64,000 nucleotides of DNA from Labrys sp. KNU-23 (GTDB lineage Bacteria; Pseudomonadota; Alphaproteobacteria; Rhizobiales; Labraceae), in the NCBI RefSeq assembly GCF_008330945.1, contig NZ_CP043489.1, positions 4,041,501 to 4,105,500 of the forward strand, in the 5' to 3' direction. Of the stretch, positions 25,722 through 34,103 are shown piece by piece (within the stretch, counting starts at the first letter, position 1; every line of letters begins with the position of its first letter). Made by a program: the position numbers and the translations under genes. A model generated the notes under the pieces. The model ran no database searches, was not told the DNA's origin, and worked only from the letters and a program-made list of their open reading frames with translations.

Positions 25722-26318
25722 TCAATCCTTCAGGCTCGCCTCGATCAGCATGTCGGCGATCACCGCGACAGAGCCGGCCGGCCCGCCCTCGTGGAAGATC
25801 TGGCCGCTGACGAAAGCACCTTCGATCAACAGCAGCAGCCCGTCGGCGAGCAGGCCCGGATTCCTGGCGCCCATACGCTCGGCCATGCCCTCCAGGCGCT
25901 CGCGCAGCAACACCTTGCCACCCTCGGCGACCAAGCGGGCGGGATTGTCTTCCTCCGGATATTCCACGGCGGCATTGCTCAGCCCGCAGCCGCGATAGCC
26001 GGCCAGGGTGGCCCTTTCGCCGAGGCCTGTCAGGTAGTTGCGCAGATGGGTGCGCGGATCGTCCTCGAAGCCGGCACCTGCACCCTCGAAACGAGCCCAG
26101 AATTCGGCGTCGTAGACCCGGACATAGGCCGCGGCCAGTTCATCCTTCGAGTTGAAGCAGCGATAGAGCGTGGGTTTAGTTACGCCGGCTTCCGACACGA
26201 TGGTGTCCACGCCGACAGCCCGGATGCCCTCCTTGTAGAAGAGTTCGCGCGCGGTCTTGAGGATGCGCTCCGCTGCGCGTGGCTGTGGTGGCGAAGCGAC
26301 GTTTGCGGGGCCGGTCAT
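25722..26318 (-). CDS. TetR/AcrR-family transcriptional regulator
   Basis: 198 aa. HTH at about residues 30-65 (AVGVDTIVSEAGVTKPTLYR) with FNSKDELAAAYV after it, and a helical C-terminal ligand domain with a Gly-Cys-Gly segment (YRGCGLSNAAVEYPEE). That C-terminal type is common in regulators next to efflux or oxidoreductase genes. It is divergent from the MFS gene at 26395, and an ACCGGT-centred palindrome lies between them. Confidence 0.92.
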   Translation of the reverse strand: MTGPANVASPPQPRAAERILKTARELFYKEGIRAVGVDTIVSEAGVTKPTLYRCFNSKDELAAAYVRVYDAEFWARFEGAGAGFEDDPRTHLRNYLTGLGERATLAGYRGCGLSNAAVEYPEEDNPARLVAEGGKVLLRERLEGMAERMGARNPGLLADGLLLLIEGAFVSGQIFHEGGPAGSVAVIADMLIEASLKD

Positions 26319-26348
26319 TTGCCTCTTTCCAATTTCTGATAACGATGT

Positions 26349-26364
26349 TACAGACCGGTACGTA
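26349..26364. promoter_or_regulatory. palindromic operator candidate between TetR and MFS genes
   Basis: TAC-nn-ACCGGT-nn-GTA (TACAGACCGGTACGTA), 12 of 16 positions symmetric, 31 bp ahead of the MFS start and 31 bp from the TetR start. TetR-family control is inferred from position. Confidence 0.6.
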
Positions 26365-26394
26365 TCAAGTCAATCTCGACAGTGCAGGTCTTCG

Positions 26395-27669
26395 ATGCAG
26401 TCCGTCAGCCGCCGGCCTTTCGGCCAGAAATATGCTTTCGTCGTGGTCGCCGTCATCTTTCTTTGCCTGCTGGTGGCTGCGGGCGTGCGAGCCGCGCCCG
26501 GGCTGCTGCTGCAACCTCTGCACAAGGCGTTCGGCTGGGGTATCGACACGATTTCGCTCTCCGGGTCGATTGGCATCCTGCTCTACGGCCTCGTCGGCCC
26601 CTTCGCTGCCGCCCTGATGAACAAGTTCGGCATCCGTCGGGTGCTGGTGATCGCGCTGCTCCTGATGGCAGGCTCCATCGGCCTCAGCCTGCTGATGACC
26701 CAGTCCTGGCAGTTGATCGCGACCTGGGGCGTGCTGTCCGGGCTCGGGTCAGGCTGCGTCGCCATGGTGCTGGGCGCCACCGTCGCCAATCGCTGGTTCA
26801 AGACCAATCGCGGCCTGATCATGGGCCTGATGGCAGCGAGCGCCGCGACGGGAACGCTGATCTTCCAGCCCGGCCTCGCCAAGCTTTCCGAGATCGGCGG
26901 CTGGCAATGGGTGGTCGCGGCCGTGGCGATCGCCTGCGCGGTTCTGGTTCCGCTTGCCTTTTTCCTGGTGCCCAATCAGCCCAGTGACATCGGCCAGCGC
27001 CCCTATGGCGCCGACCCCTCGGCGCCGATCGAACCGGTGCAGGCTCAGAGGGGCCTGATCGACGCCTCGCTCGGCGCGCTGGTGCGGGCGGCGCGCACGC
27101 GCACCTTCTGGTATCTCTTCGCCACCTTCTTCATTTGCGGCTTCACCACCAATGGCTTGGTGGGCATGCACCTGATCTCCTTCTGCGGCGACATGGGCAT
27201 TCCCGAAGTGCAGGCCGCCGGCCTGATGGCGATGATGGGCATCTTCGACCTCTTCGGCACCACCTTCTCGGGCTGGCTGACCGATCGCTACGACCCGCGC
27301 AAGCTGCTTTTCGTCTATTACGGCCTGCGCGGCATCGCCCTGATCTATCTGCCGTTCAGCGGCTTCAACATCTACACGCTCACCATTTTCGGCGTGTTCT
27401 ACGGCCTCGACTGGATCGCCACCGTGCCGCCGACCGTACGCCTGACCAACGAGGCCTTCGGCGATCGCGACGCGCCCGTGGTGTTTGGCTGGATCGCAGC
27501 GGGCCACCAGATCGGCGCAGCCAGTGCCGCAGCCCTGGCCGGCTATATGCGGGTGCTGCAGGGAAGCTATGTCGAGGCCTTTCTCTTCTCGGGCCTCACC
27601 GGTATCGTTGCGGCGCTGATCGCTCTCCTGATCGTGCGCCAGCGCGTGACGGCGGTTGCAACTGCCTGA
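26395..27669 (+). CDS. MFS transporter (monocarboxylate/oxalate-formate like)
   Basis: 424 aa, 12 predicted TM helices. The N-terminus AAGVRAAPGLLLQPLHKAFG and the Arg-x-x-R loop between TM2 and TM3 (NKFGIRRVLVIALLL) suit the MCT/OFA branch of the superfamily, whose members carry small organic acids. The loop before TM9 reads GWLTDRYDPRKLLFVYY. ATG 26395 is chosen as the residue after the operator; the open frame extends into the TetR gene and is not real there. Controlled by the divergent TetR protein; substrate unknown. Confidence 0.88.
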   Translation: MQSVSRRPFGQKYAFVVVAVIFLCLLVAAGVRAAPGLLLQPLHKAFGWGIDTISLSGSIGILLYGLVGPFAAALMNKFGIRRVLVIALLLMAGSIGLSLLMTQSWQLIATWGVLSGLGSGCVAMVLGATVANRWFKTNRGLIMGLMAASAATGTLIFQPGLAKLSEIGGWQWVVAAVAIACAVLVPLAFFLVPNQPSDIGQRPYGADPSAPIEPVQAQRGLIDASLGALVRAARTRTFWYLFATFFICGFTTNGLVGMHLISFCGDMGIPEVQAAGLMAMMGIFDLFGTTFSGWLTDRYDPRKLLFVYYGLRGIALIYLPFSGFNIYTLTIFGVFYGLDWIATVPPTVRLTNEAFGDRDAPVVFGWIAAGHQIGAASAAALAGYMRVLQGSYVEAFLFSGLTGIVAALIALLIVRQRVTAVATA

Positions 27670-27772
27670 TAGGCACCACCAGAAAATTGCCGGCCGCGTC
27701 AAGCTGCCGGTTTGCGCCGGGCATTTGTTGGACTAATGTCCGGCCAGTTTTGTTACCTCTAGGATCTTCCCG

Positions 27773-29218
27773 ATGACACTGCATGCCCGTAACTTCATCG
27801 CCGGCGAATGGGTCGCCTCGTCCGATCTCGCGCCGGACGTGAATCCCTCCAACACCGCCGAGATCGTCGGGCACTTCCCCCGGGCGACCAAGGCCGAAGC
27901 CGAAAAGGCCATTGCCGCAGCCAAGGCTGCGTTCCCGGGCTGGAGCCGCTCGACCCTGCAGGAGCGCCATGACGTGCTCAAGCGCATCAGCGACGAGATC
28001 CTGGCGCGCAAGGAGGAGCTCGGTGCCATCCTGTCGCGCGAGGAAGGCAAGACCCTGCCCGAAGGCATCGGCGAGGTGGCACGAGCCGGCCAGATCTTCG
28101 GATTTTTTGCCGGTGAAGCCCTGCGCCTGGCCGGCGAGATCATCGGCTCGGTCCGTCCCGGCGTCGGCGTCGAGGTGACGCGCGAAGGCATCGGCGTGGT
28201 CGGCCTGATCACGCCCTGGAACTTCCCTGCGGCCATTCCGGCCTGGAAGATTGCCCCCGCGCTCTGCTACGGCAACACCGTGGTGCTGAAGCCGGCCGAC
28301 CTCGTGCCGGCCACTGCGCATGCCCTTGGCGAGATCATCGCCCGCTCCGGCCTGCCGGCTGGCGTGTTCAACCTGGTGATGGGCCGCGGCTCGGTGGTCG
28401 GCGAGGCACTGCTGTCCTCGCCCGACGTCGATGCCATCTCCTTCACCGGCTCGGTCGGTACCGGCCGCAAGATCGCCGCGACCTGCGTCGCCTCTTCGCC
28501 GATGAAGAAGGTACAGCTCGAAATGGGCGGCAAGAACCCCTTCGTCGTGCTCGACGATGCCGACGTCAAGGTCGCGGTGGAAGCCGCCGTCAACGGCGCC
28601 TTCTTCTCCACCGGCCAGCGTTGCACGGCCTCCTCGCGCCTGATCGTCACCGATGGCATCCATGATGCCTTCGTTGCCGCGCTCGTCGAGCGTCTCAAGG
28701 GGGTTACCGTCGACGATGCCATGAAGGCCGGCACCCATATCGGCCCGGTGGTCGATCAGAGCCAGCTCGACCAGGACCTGAACTACATCAAGATCGGCAA
28801 GGACGAGGGCGCCAAGCTCGCCTTTGGCGGCGATCTGGTGAAGCGCGAGGCGCCCGGCTTCTATCTGACGCCGGCCTTGTTCACCGGCGCCAGCAACGAC
28901 ATGCGCATCGCCCGCGAGGAAATCTTCGGGCCGGTCGCCGCCGTGGTACGCGTCAAGGATTATGACGAGGCGCTGGCCGCCGCCAACGACACCGAATTCG
29001 GCCTCTCCGCCGGCATCGCCACCACCAGCCTGAAATACGCCACGCATTTCAAGCGCAATGTCCAGGCCGGCATGGTGATGGTCAATCTGCCGACGGCGGG
29101 CGTCGACTATCACGTGCCGTTCGGCGGGCGGAAGGGCTCGAGCTACGGCCCGCGCGAGCAGGGCCGCTACGCCGCCGAGTTCTACACCACGGTGAAGACC
29201 AGCTACACGCTGGCCTGA
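27773..29218 (+). CDS. aldehyde dehydrogenase, 2-oxoglutarate-semialdehyde type
   Basis: 481 aa NAD(P)-dependent enzyme. Rossmann motif FTGSVGTG, catalytic Glu in QLEMGGKNPF (about residue 251), and catalytic Cys in FFSTGQRCTASSRLIV (about residue 286). The Cys loop wording G-Q-R-C-T-A-S-S-R is typical of alpha-ketoglutaric-semialdehyde dehydrogenases of the Azospirillum type, which end the Weimberg pathway of pentoses. This makes it a plausible partner of the XylX-like gene at 41486. Succinate-semialdehyde is an alternative substrate. The gene stands alone, 104 bp after the MFS gene. Confidence 0.9.
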   Translation: MTLHARNFIAGEWVASSDLAPDVNPSNTAEIVGHFPRATKAEAEKAIAAAKAAFPGWSRSTLQERHDVLKRISDEILARKEELGAILSREEGKTLPEGIGEVARAGQIFGFFAGEALRLAGEIIGSVRPGVGVEVTREGIGVVGLITPWNFPAAIPAWKIAPALCYGNTVVLKPADLVPATAHALGEIIARSGLPAGVFNLVMGRGSVVGEALLSSPDVDAISFTGSVGTGRKIAATCVASSPMKKVQLEMGGKNPFVVLDDADVKVAVEAAVNGAFFSTGQRCTASSRLIVTDGIHDAFVAALVERLKGVTVDDAMKAGTHIGPVVDQSQLDQDLNYIKIGKDEGAKLAFGGDLVKREAPGFYLTPALFTGASNDMRIAREEIFGPVAAVVRVKDYDEALAAANDTEFGLSAGIATTSLKYATHFKRNVQAGMVMVNLPTAGVDYHVPFGGRKGSSYGPREQGRYAAEFYTTVKTSYTLA

Positions 29219-29844
29219 GGAGGCTCGCCTTCCGTCAACTTTGCGAGGGAGCGCGCGAGATTGGCGCGCGCTCTTTCCTCCAGCCGTTCGGCGAAAAGGT
29301 CGCTGAAATAGAGCCTCGGGCGGGCCGTGAAGCGCTGCAGCACGGCAGCCCGCCCGATGCGCCAGGCTGCCTCGGGCACATGCGCATATTCGCGGCGCAC
29401 CGCGGCCTCATAGGCATCGAAGCGTGCCGCTTCTGCGCCGAGTATCTGCAGGTCGAGATCGAGGAAATAGGCCATGTCCGCCCGTTCCTGCGGGCCGCTA
29501 TCGCCTGCAAGCTCATGTTTTCGGGTGGCCAGGATCAGCGTCACCACACGTTCCAGTCGGCCCTGCCCGAGCCGCCTGCCGAGAACCTGCCGGGCAAGAT
29601 CGGCGCTGCGCTCCTCATTGTCCGGCGCCGCGGCATCGTAGATGGCATCGTGGAACCAGATCGCGAGTTCGACGGCTTCGGCATCATGGAGGAGGGGGCG
29701 ACAGTCCTACAGCTCCGCCAGCATGGCCTCGATATGGCCGATATCGTGATAATGCCGGTGCGGATCCCGATAGGCCGTGAGCAAATCGGCGAAAGCCGGC
29801 TCGGGGATGGCCGCCGGTCTGGCGGGATTATCACCAGGGTTCAT
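29203..29844 (-). pseudogene. HD-superfamily hydrolase gene broken by one in-frame amber codon
   Basis: Reading the minus strand from ATG 29844 gives a protein of 213 codons with a TAG at codon 46 (29709-29707). Before the stop it reads DPHRHYHDIGHIEAMLAEL and after it DCRPLLHDAEAVELAIWFHD-AIYDA, the two metal-binding HD-type blocks in the right order. The remainder (TLILATRKHELAGDS, FLDLDLQILGA, PRLYFSDLFAERLEERA) is the usual C-terminal half of this predicted metal-dependent phosphohydrolase family. No frameshift is needed. One base change, GAG to TAG, explains it. The start overlaps the stop of the gene at 29841 (ATGA). The only downstream in-frame start is GTG 29547, after the HD residues. 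Confidence 0.85.
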
Positions 29845-30104
29845 CGCAGCAACTCCCGGCGCGTCCATTCGGCCAGATTGCCGGAATCGTCACGGGCTCC
29901 GGCACCAGATTGAAGCTCGGCGAGCAGGTCCCGGCTGAAGGCTGCCGCGCCGATCTCGTCGATCAGCCTGAGAATGACGGCCTGCGCCTCGTCCTGATTG
30001 GCCTGCGCCTCGGCGGGCGTATGCCGGCTCCACAGATAACCCTTGTCGTTATAGCCGGCGATGCCATGGAGATGGTCGACGAGACGCTGCCGGGTGGTGG
30101 TCAA
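29841..30104 (-). CDS. hypothetical protein (87 aa), TTG start
   Basis: Family not recognised. Helical, with DHLHGIAGYNDKGYLWSRHT at the N-terminal third and LRLIDEIGAAAFSRDLLAEL later. TTG is proposed because GGAG lies 8 nt upstream and no in-frame ATG or GTG is near. The stop overlaps the start of the broken HD gene, so the two were one transcriptional unit. Confidence 0.6.
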   Translation of the reverse strand: MTTTRQRLVDHLHGIAGYNDKGYLWSRHTPAEAQANQDEAQAVILRLIDEIGAAAFSRDLLAELQSGAGARDDSGNLAEWTRRELLR

Positions 30105-30153
30105 GCTGGACTCTCCGCTGGACCCGGACGTCCATATGCCCGGAACTTATGCC

Positions 30154-31539
30154 TCAAATCGCACCCGAAAGCTCGAAATTGCCGGCATTGAGAAGGTTGG
30201 CGATGATGCCGAGCGCCTGTCGCAATTCGCCGCGCGAGGGTGCGGCCCCCACATTGATGCGGACGGCGTGGGCCAGGGTTTCCCGCCCGATTGCGAAGGC
30301 ATCGGCGGGCAGCACGCCGACGCCGCGCTGGCGGCAGGCCCTGGCGAAACTGGCGCCGCGCCAGGGCTCGGGCAGGTGCAGCCAGGCGTGGGGCGAGGCT
30401 TCGTGGGTCTGGATGTCGAAAGCGGCGAGCGCTTCAGCGAGGATTGCCTGGCGCTCGCGAAGTTCCTCGCGCTGCCGCTCGATGATGCGAGCCGCCGTTC
30501 CTTCCTCCAGAAGGCTGGTCGCGATCAGCGGAATCAGCGGACTGACGCTCCAGCAGTCGATCCGCAGCGCTGCCGCGACATTGCCCAGTACCGCGCGCGG
30601 CGCCACGACGAAGCCAAAGCGAAGCCCGGGCGCAACGCATTTCGACAGGCCGCCGACATAGATCGTGAGTTCCGGCTCCAGACTTGCGAAGGAGGGAAGG
30701 GGAGTTTCGAGCAGTGGGCGATAGACGTCGTCCTCGATGATCAGCACGTTGTGTCGTCTGGCGATTGCTGCAAGGGCGCGGCGCCGGCTCTCGCTCAGGG
30801 TCACCGTCGTCGGATTGTGCAGGCTGGGCACCAGGAAGACCGCTCGGGGACGCCAGGTCTGGCAGGCATCCTCGAAGGCGTCCGGGCGCATGCCTTCCCG
30901 GTCTGCAGGAAGGCCGCGTAGATCGAGCCCGTGCGAACGGCACAGGGCGCTGATGCCCTGATAGGTGATCTGGTCGACCAGGATGACGTCGCCGGGCTGG
31001 GTCAGCGCCCGCAAGACGCAGGCCAGGCCATGCTGTGCCCCATCGGTCAGCACGACACGGCTGGCGTCGCCATCGCCTGCAACGTCCTGCAGCCAGCCTG
31101 CGACGGCCGTGCGAGCCCAGAGCGGTCCTTCGGGAGGGTGATAGTCCTGCAAGGCGCCGAAGCGGCGATCCCTGGACAGGCGCGGCAGCAGCGCCGACAG
31201 GGCTTCGAGATAGGCGGAGGTGGCCGGCCGGTTTACCGACAGGTCGATCAGGCCGGCCTCGTCGCTGGGGGCCGACTTGAAGCCGGGATCGTCGCTTTCG
31301 CGGGGAGCCACCAGGGTGCCGCGGCCCGGGCGCGCCTCGACCAGGCCACGTTGCTGCAGGGTGGAGAAGGCGCGAGTGACCGTGGTGACGTTGAGGCCGA
31401 GGGCCTTGGCGATCTCGCGCTGCGGCGGCAACTTCTCGCCTTCCGTCAGATCGCCACGGGCAATGCGCTCGCCGATGGCATCCGCGAGGCGTTGATAGAT
31501 CGGCCGGTCATTTTCCGGCAGCTCCAAATTGTCAAGCAT
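30154..31539 (-). CDS. MocR-type transcriptional regulator (GntR HTH fused to aminotransferase fold)
   Basis: 461 aa. An N-terminal winged HTH of GntR type (about residues 20-80; REIAKALGLNVTTVTRAF) joins a PLP-dependent fold-type I aminotransferase domain. The PLP Lys is in GGLSKCVAPGLRFGFVVA. MocR proteins sense PLP- or amine-bearing compounds and usually control a divergent operon. Here that is the ABC importer at 31843, with a perfect palindrome between them. Confidence 0.92.
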   Translation of the reverse strand: MLDNLELPENDRPIYQRLADAIGERIARGDLTEGEKLPPQREIAKALGLNVTTVTRAFSTLQQRGLVEARPGRGTLVAPRESDDPGFKSAPSDEAGLIDLSVNRPATSAYLEALSALLPRLSRDRRFGALQDYHPPEGPLWARTAVAGWLQDVAGDGDASRVVLTDGAQHGLACVLRALTQPGDVILVDQITYQGISALCRSHGLDLRGLPADREGMRPDAFEDACQTWRPRAVFLVPSLHNPTTVTLSESRRRALAAIARRHNVLIIEDDVYRPLLETPLPSFASLEPELTIYVGGLSKCVAPGLRFGFVVAPRAVLGNVAAALRIDCWSVSPLIPLIATSLLEEGTAARIIERQREELRERQAILAEALAAFDIQTHEASPHAWLHLPEPWRGASFARACRQRGVGVLPADAFAIGRETLAHAVRINVGAAPSRGELRQALGIIANLLNAGNFELSGAI

Positions 31540-31641
31540 CTGCGTTTGGCGTTCCCGGAGACCACCCTTTGGCCCCTCTTAGCATGGTCAATGACATCAG
31601 ACAATGCAGGTTGTATGCGGCTTATCATAGGTGTTCTGCCA

Positions 31642-31658
31642 ATTGTAACCCATACAAT
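31642..31658. promoter_or_regulatory. operator-like inverted repeat, MocR side
   Basis: ATTGTA-ACCCA-TACAAT, 6-bp arms with a 5-bp spacer. It shares TTGTA/TACAA arms with the perfect site at 31729. Another TTGTATG half-site is at 31611-31617. Seen in sequence; MocR binding is inferred. Confidence 0.55.
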
Positions 31659-31728
31659 CTCGGTGCCTCGCTCAATTGTGGGGCCCTGACGTGGTCCAAC
31701 TTCGCAAATATGGTCACTCAAATAAAAG

Positions 31729-31744
31729 TTGTATGACCATACAA
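31729..31744. promoter_or_regulatory. palindromic operator, importer side of MocR gap
   Basis: TTGTATG-AC-CATACAA, perfect 7-bp arms, 98 bp ahead of the importer ATPase start. It is one of three sites with the same arms in this 300-bp gap (31540-31842), which otherwise holds no gene. Confidence 0.75.
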
Positions 31745-31842
31745 TGCTAACGCAAGGTTAGGCGCTTCGGGTTCGGAATGGAACCGTGGCGGCAGCAGAG
31801 GGCAGCCCGAACGGGCGCAGCGAAGGGGAGGTCGGGACAGCG

Positions 31843-32967
31843 ATGGCAGCCCAGTCAGGCGACGGCGAAAAGGATGGCGCCAAATTCGTCGAATTCATCG
31901 ACGTCGAGAAGATGTATGGCAGCTTCCATGCCGTGCGGCGGCTCAACCTCGATATTCGCCGCGGCGAGTTCCTGACCTTCCTCGGACCCTCCGGATCCGG
32001 CAAGACCACCACCCTCAACATGCTTGCCGGATTTGAGCGGCCCAGCGCCGGCATGATCCGCCTGGACGGGCAGCCGGTCGAGCGCATGCCGCCCTATGAG
32101 CGCAATATCGGCATGGTCTTCCAGAATTATGCGCTCTTTCCGCATATGAGCGTGGCCGACAACGTCGCCTTCCCGCTGTCGGTGCGCAAGATCCCCAAGA
32201 GCGAGATCGGGCCTCGGGTGGTCCGTGCCCTCGAAATGGTCAAGCTTGCCCAGTTCAAGGACCGCAAGCCGACGCAGCTTTCGGGCGGCCAGCAGCAGCG
32301 TGTCGCCCTGGCGCGGGCCCTCGTCTACGAGCCCACCCTGGTGCTGATGGACGAACCGCTCGGCGCCCTCGACAAGAAGCTGCGCGAGCACATGCAGATC
32401 GAGCTCAAGCAGCTTCACGAGATGCTGGGCGTGACCGTCGTCTACGTGACGCATGATCAGAGCGAGGCCCTGACCATGTCGGATCGCGTCGCCATCTTCG
32501 AGAACGGCGAGATCGCTCAGATCGGCTCGCCCGACCAGCTCTACAACGACCCGGCAACGGCCTTCGTCGCGAGCTTCATCGGCGAGAACAACGCTCTCGA
32601 CGGCACGGTGGAACGGGTGAATGGCGACGAATGCGCCGTCATGTTGCCCGACGGGCTGAAGGTCATCGCCAAGGCGGTCGGGCCGCTGCCCCAGGGCGCG
32701 CCGGTTCAGCTCGCCATCAGGCCCGAGCAGATCAAGCTGGCCGCCGAGATGAACGGCCACGACAACCGCATCGGCGCCACGGTCGATGGCTGCATCTATC
32801 ACGGCGACCATCAGCGCCTGCTCGCCCGGCTCGCCAATGGGCAGATCCTGACGGTCAAGATTCGGCCCGAAGCCAGCATGGCCATGGGCGAGCCTGTCGA
32901 TCTTACCTGGTCGACCGGCGACTGCCGCGCCTTTCCGACAGGCGCCGCGGCAAGCAACAAACACTGA
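31843..32967 (+). CDS. ABC transporter ATP-binding protein, polyamine/PotA type
   Basis: 374 aa. Walker A GPSGSGKTT, Q-loop MVFQNYALFPHMSVADN, signature QLSGGQQQRVALARAL, Walker B LVLMDEPLGALD. A C-terminal TOBE domain (about residues 260-370) with VQLAIRPEQIKL marks the PotA/FbpC group. ATG 31843 follows AAGGGGAGG; a GTG at 31786 would add 19 unconserved residues. First gene of a four-gene operon; it energises the two permeases downstream. Confidence 0.93.
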   Translation: MAAQSGDGEKDGAKFVEFIDVEKMYGSFHAVRRLNLDIRRGEFLTFLGPSGSGKTTTLNMLAGFERPSAGMIRLDGQPVERMPPYERNIGMVFQNYALFPHMSVADNVAFPLSVRKIPKSEIGPRVVRALEMVKLAQFKDRKPTQLSGGQQQRVALARALVYEPTLVLMDEPLGALDKKLREHMQIELKQLHEMLGVTVVYVTHDQSEALTMSDRVAIFENGEIAQIGSPDQLYNDPATAFVASFIGENNALDGTVERVNGDECAVMLPDGLKVIAKAVGPLPQGAPVQLAIRPEQIKLAAEMNGHDNRIGATVDGCIYHGDHQRLLARLANGQILTVKIRPEASMAMGEPVDLTWSTGDCRAFPTGAAASNKH

Positions 32968-32984
32968 ACAATCGGGAGGGAACC

Positions 32985-34034
32985 ATGAAAAACCTAAGAC
33001 TGTCGGTCGCGCTGGCCCTGGCTGGAGCAGCGCTGTGTCATCAGGTGCAAGCCGCCGCCGCGGGGGAACTGACCATCATGGCGACCGGCGGGGCCTGGCA
33101 GGCCGCGCTGAGGCAGGCCTGGTTCGAACCCTTCGCCAAGAAGGCCGGCATCACTTTCAACGAGCAGGAATACACGGGCGAGCTCGGCAAGATCAAAGCC
33201 ATGGTTGAGACCGGCGATGTTCCGATTGACCTCGTTACGGTCGAGACCTCGACCGTATTGCAAGGGTGCGATACCGGCGTCCTGATCCGGCTGGATTACG
33301 CCAGGATCGCCGATCGCTCGCGTTTCCTGCCGGGGACGGCCTTGGATTGCGGCGTCGGCATCGATGTCTACGGCGATGTGCTCGCCTATGACTCCAGCGT
33401 GCTCAAGCAGGCTCCCGCCTCGGTGCTCGACATCTTCGATACCCAGAAATTCCCTGGCAAGCGTGCCATGCGCAAGGCGCCGGCGCAGAACCTCGAATGG
33501 GCGCTGATGGCCGACGGGGTACCGATCGACCAGGTCTATGAGGTGCTTGCCACGCCGGAAGGCGTCGATCGCGCTTTCAAGAAGCTGGATACCATCAAGA
33601 AGGACATCGTCTGGTGGGATGCCGGCGCCCAGCCGGCGCAGTTGCTCGCCTCCAAGGAAGTGGTGATGACCACGGCCTGGAACGGCCGCATCCAGAGCGC
33701 GATCGACCAGGACAAGCGCCCCTTCGCTTTGGTCTGGAACGACCAGATCGTCGAATTCGATATGGTAGCCATTCCCAAGGGCGCCAAGAATCTCGACCTG
33801 GCCTATCAATATCTCAACTATGTGGCCCAGCCCGAGGTCAGCGCCCAGCTCGGCCGCTTCATTCCCTACGGCCCGGTGGTCAAGGATGCGACGCCCTTCA
33901 TTCCCAAGGAGGTCCTGCCCAAGCTTCCCACGGCGCCCGAGAACATGCAGCGGCATCTGGTGGCCAATGTCGAGTTCTGGGGCGATCACGGCGAAGACCT
34001 GGTGAAGCGCTTCAACGCCTGGCTGGCGCAATAA
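32985..34034 (+). CDS. ABC transporter substrate-binding protein, polyamine/PotD type
   Basis: 349 aa periplasmic. Signal peptide NLRLSVALALAGAALC with an A-A-A-A-G-E cleavage region, then LTIMATGGAWQAALRQAWFE. The group binds polyamines, GABA, opines, thiamine or related amines. The pocket region DIVWWDAGAQPAQLLASKEV contains W and D residues that contact polyamine ligands in PotD. ATG 32985 is 4 nt behind GGGAGGG. 17 bp after the ATPase gene. Confidence 0.92.
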   Translation: MKNLRLSVALALAGAALCHQVQAAAAGELTIMATGGAWQAALRQAWFEPFAKKAGITFNEQEYTGELGKIKAMVETGDVPIDLVTVETSTVLQGCDTGVLIRLDYARIADRSRFLPGTALDCGVGIDVYGDVLAYDSSVLKQAPASVLDIFDTQKFPGKRAMRKAPAQNLEWALMADGVPIDQVYEVLATPEGVDRAFKKLDTIKKDIVWWDAGAQPAQLLASKEVVMTTAWNGRIQSAIDQDKRPFALVWNDQIVEFDMVAIPKGAKNLDLAYQYLNYVAQPEVSAQLGRFIPYGPVVKDATPFIPKEVLPKLPTAPENMQRHLVANVEFWGDHGEDLVKRFNAWLAQ

Positions 34035-34103
34035 GCCACGGCCGCAACTGCAAATACGATCGGGCGGCTCGCCGCTCGATCGCAGACCCGCGAGGGAAAG
34101 CCC

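Noticed and set aside
29541-29834. 97-codon frame on the minus strand in another register of the HD gene
   Set aside because: Ser/Arg/Pro-rich shadow; the HD motifs are in the frame starting at 29844.
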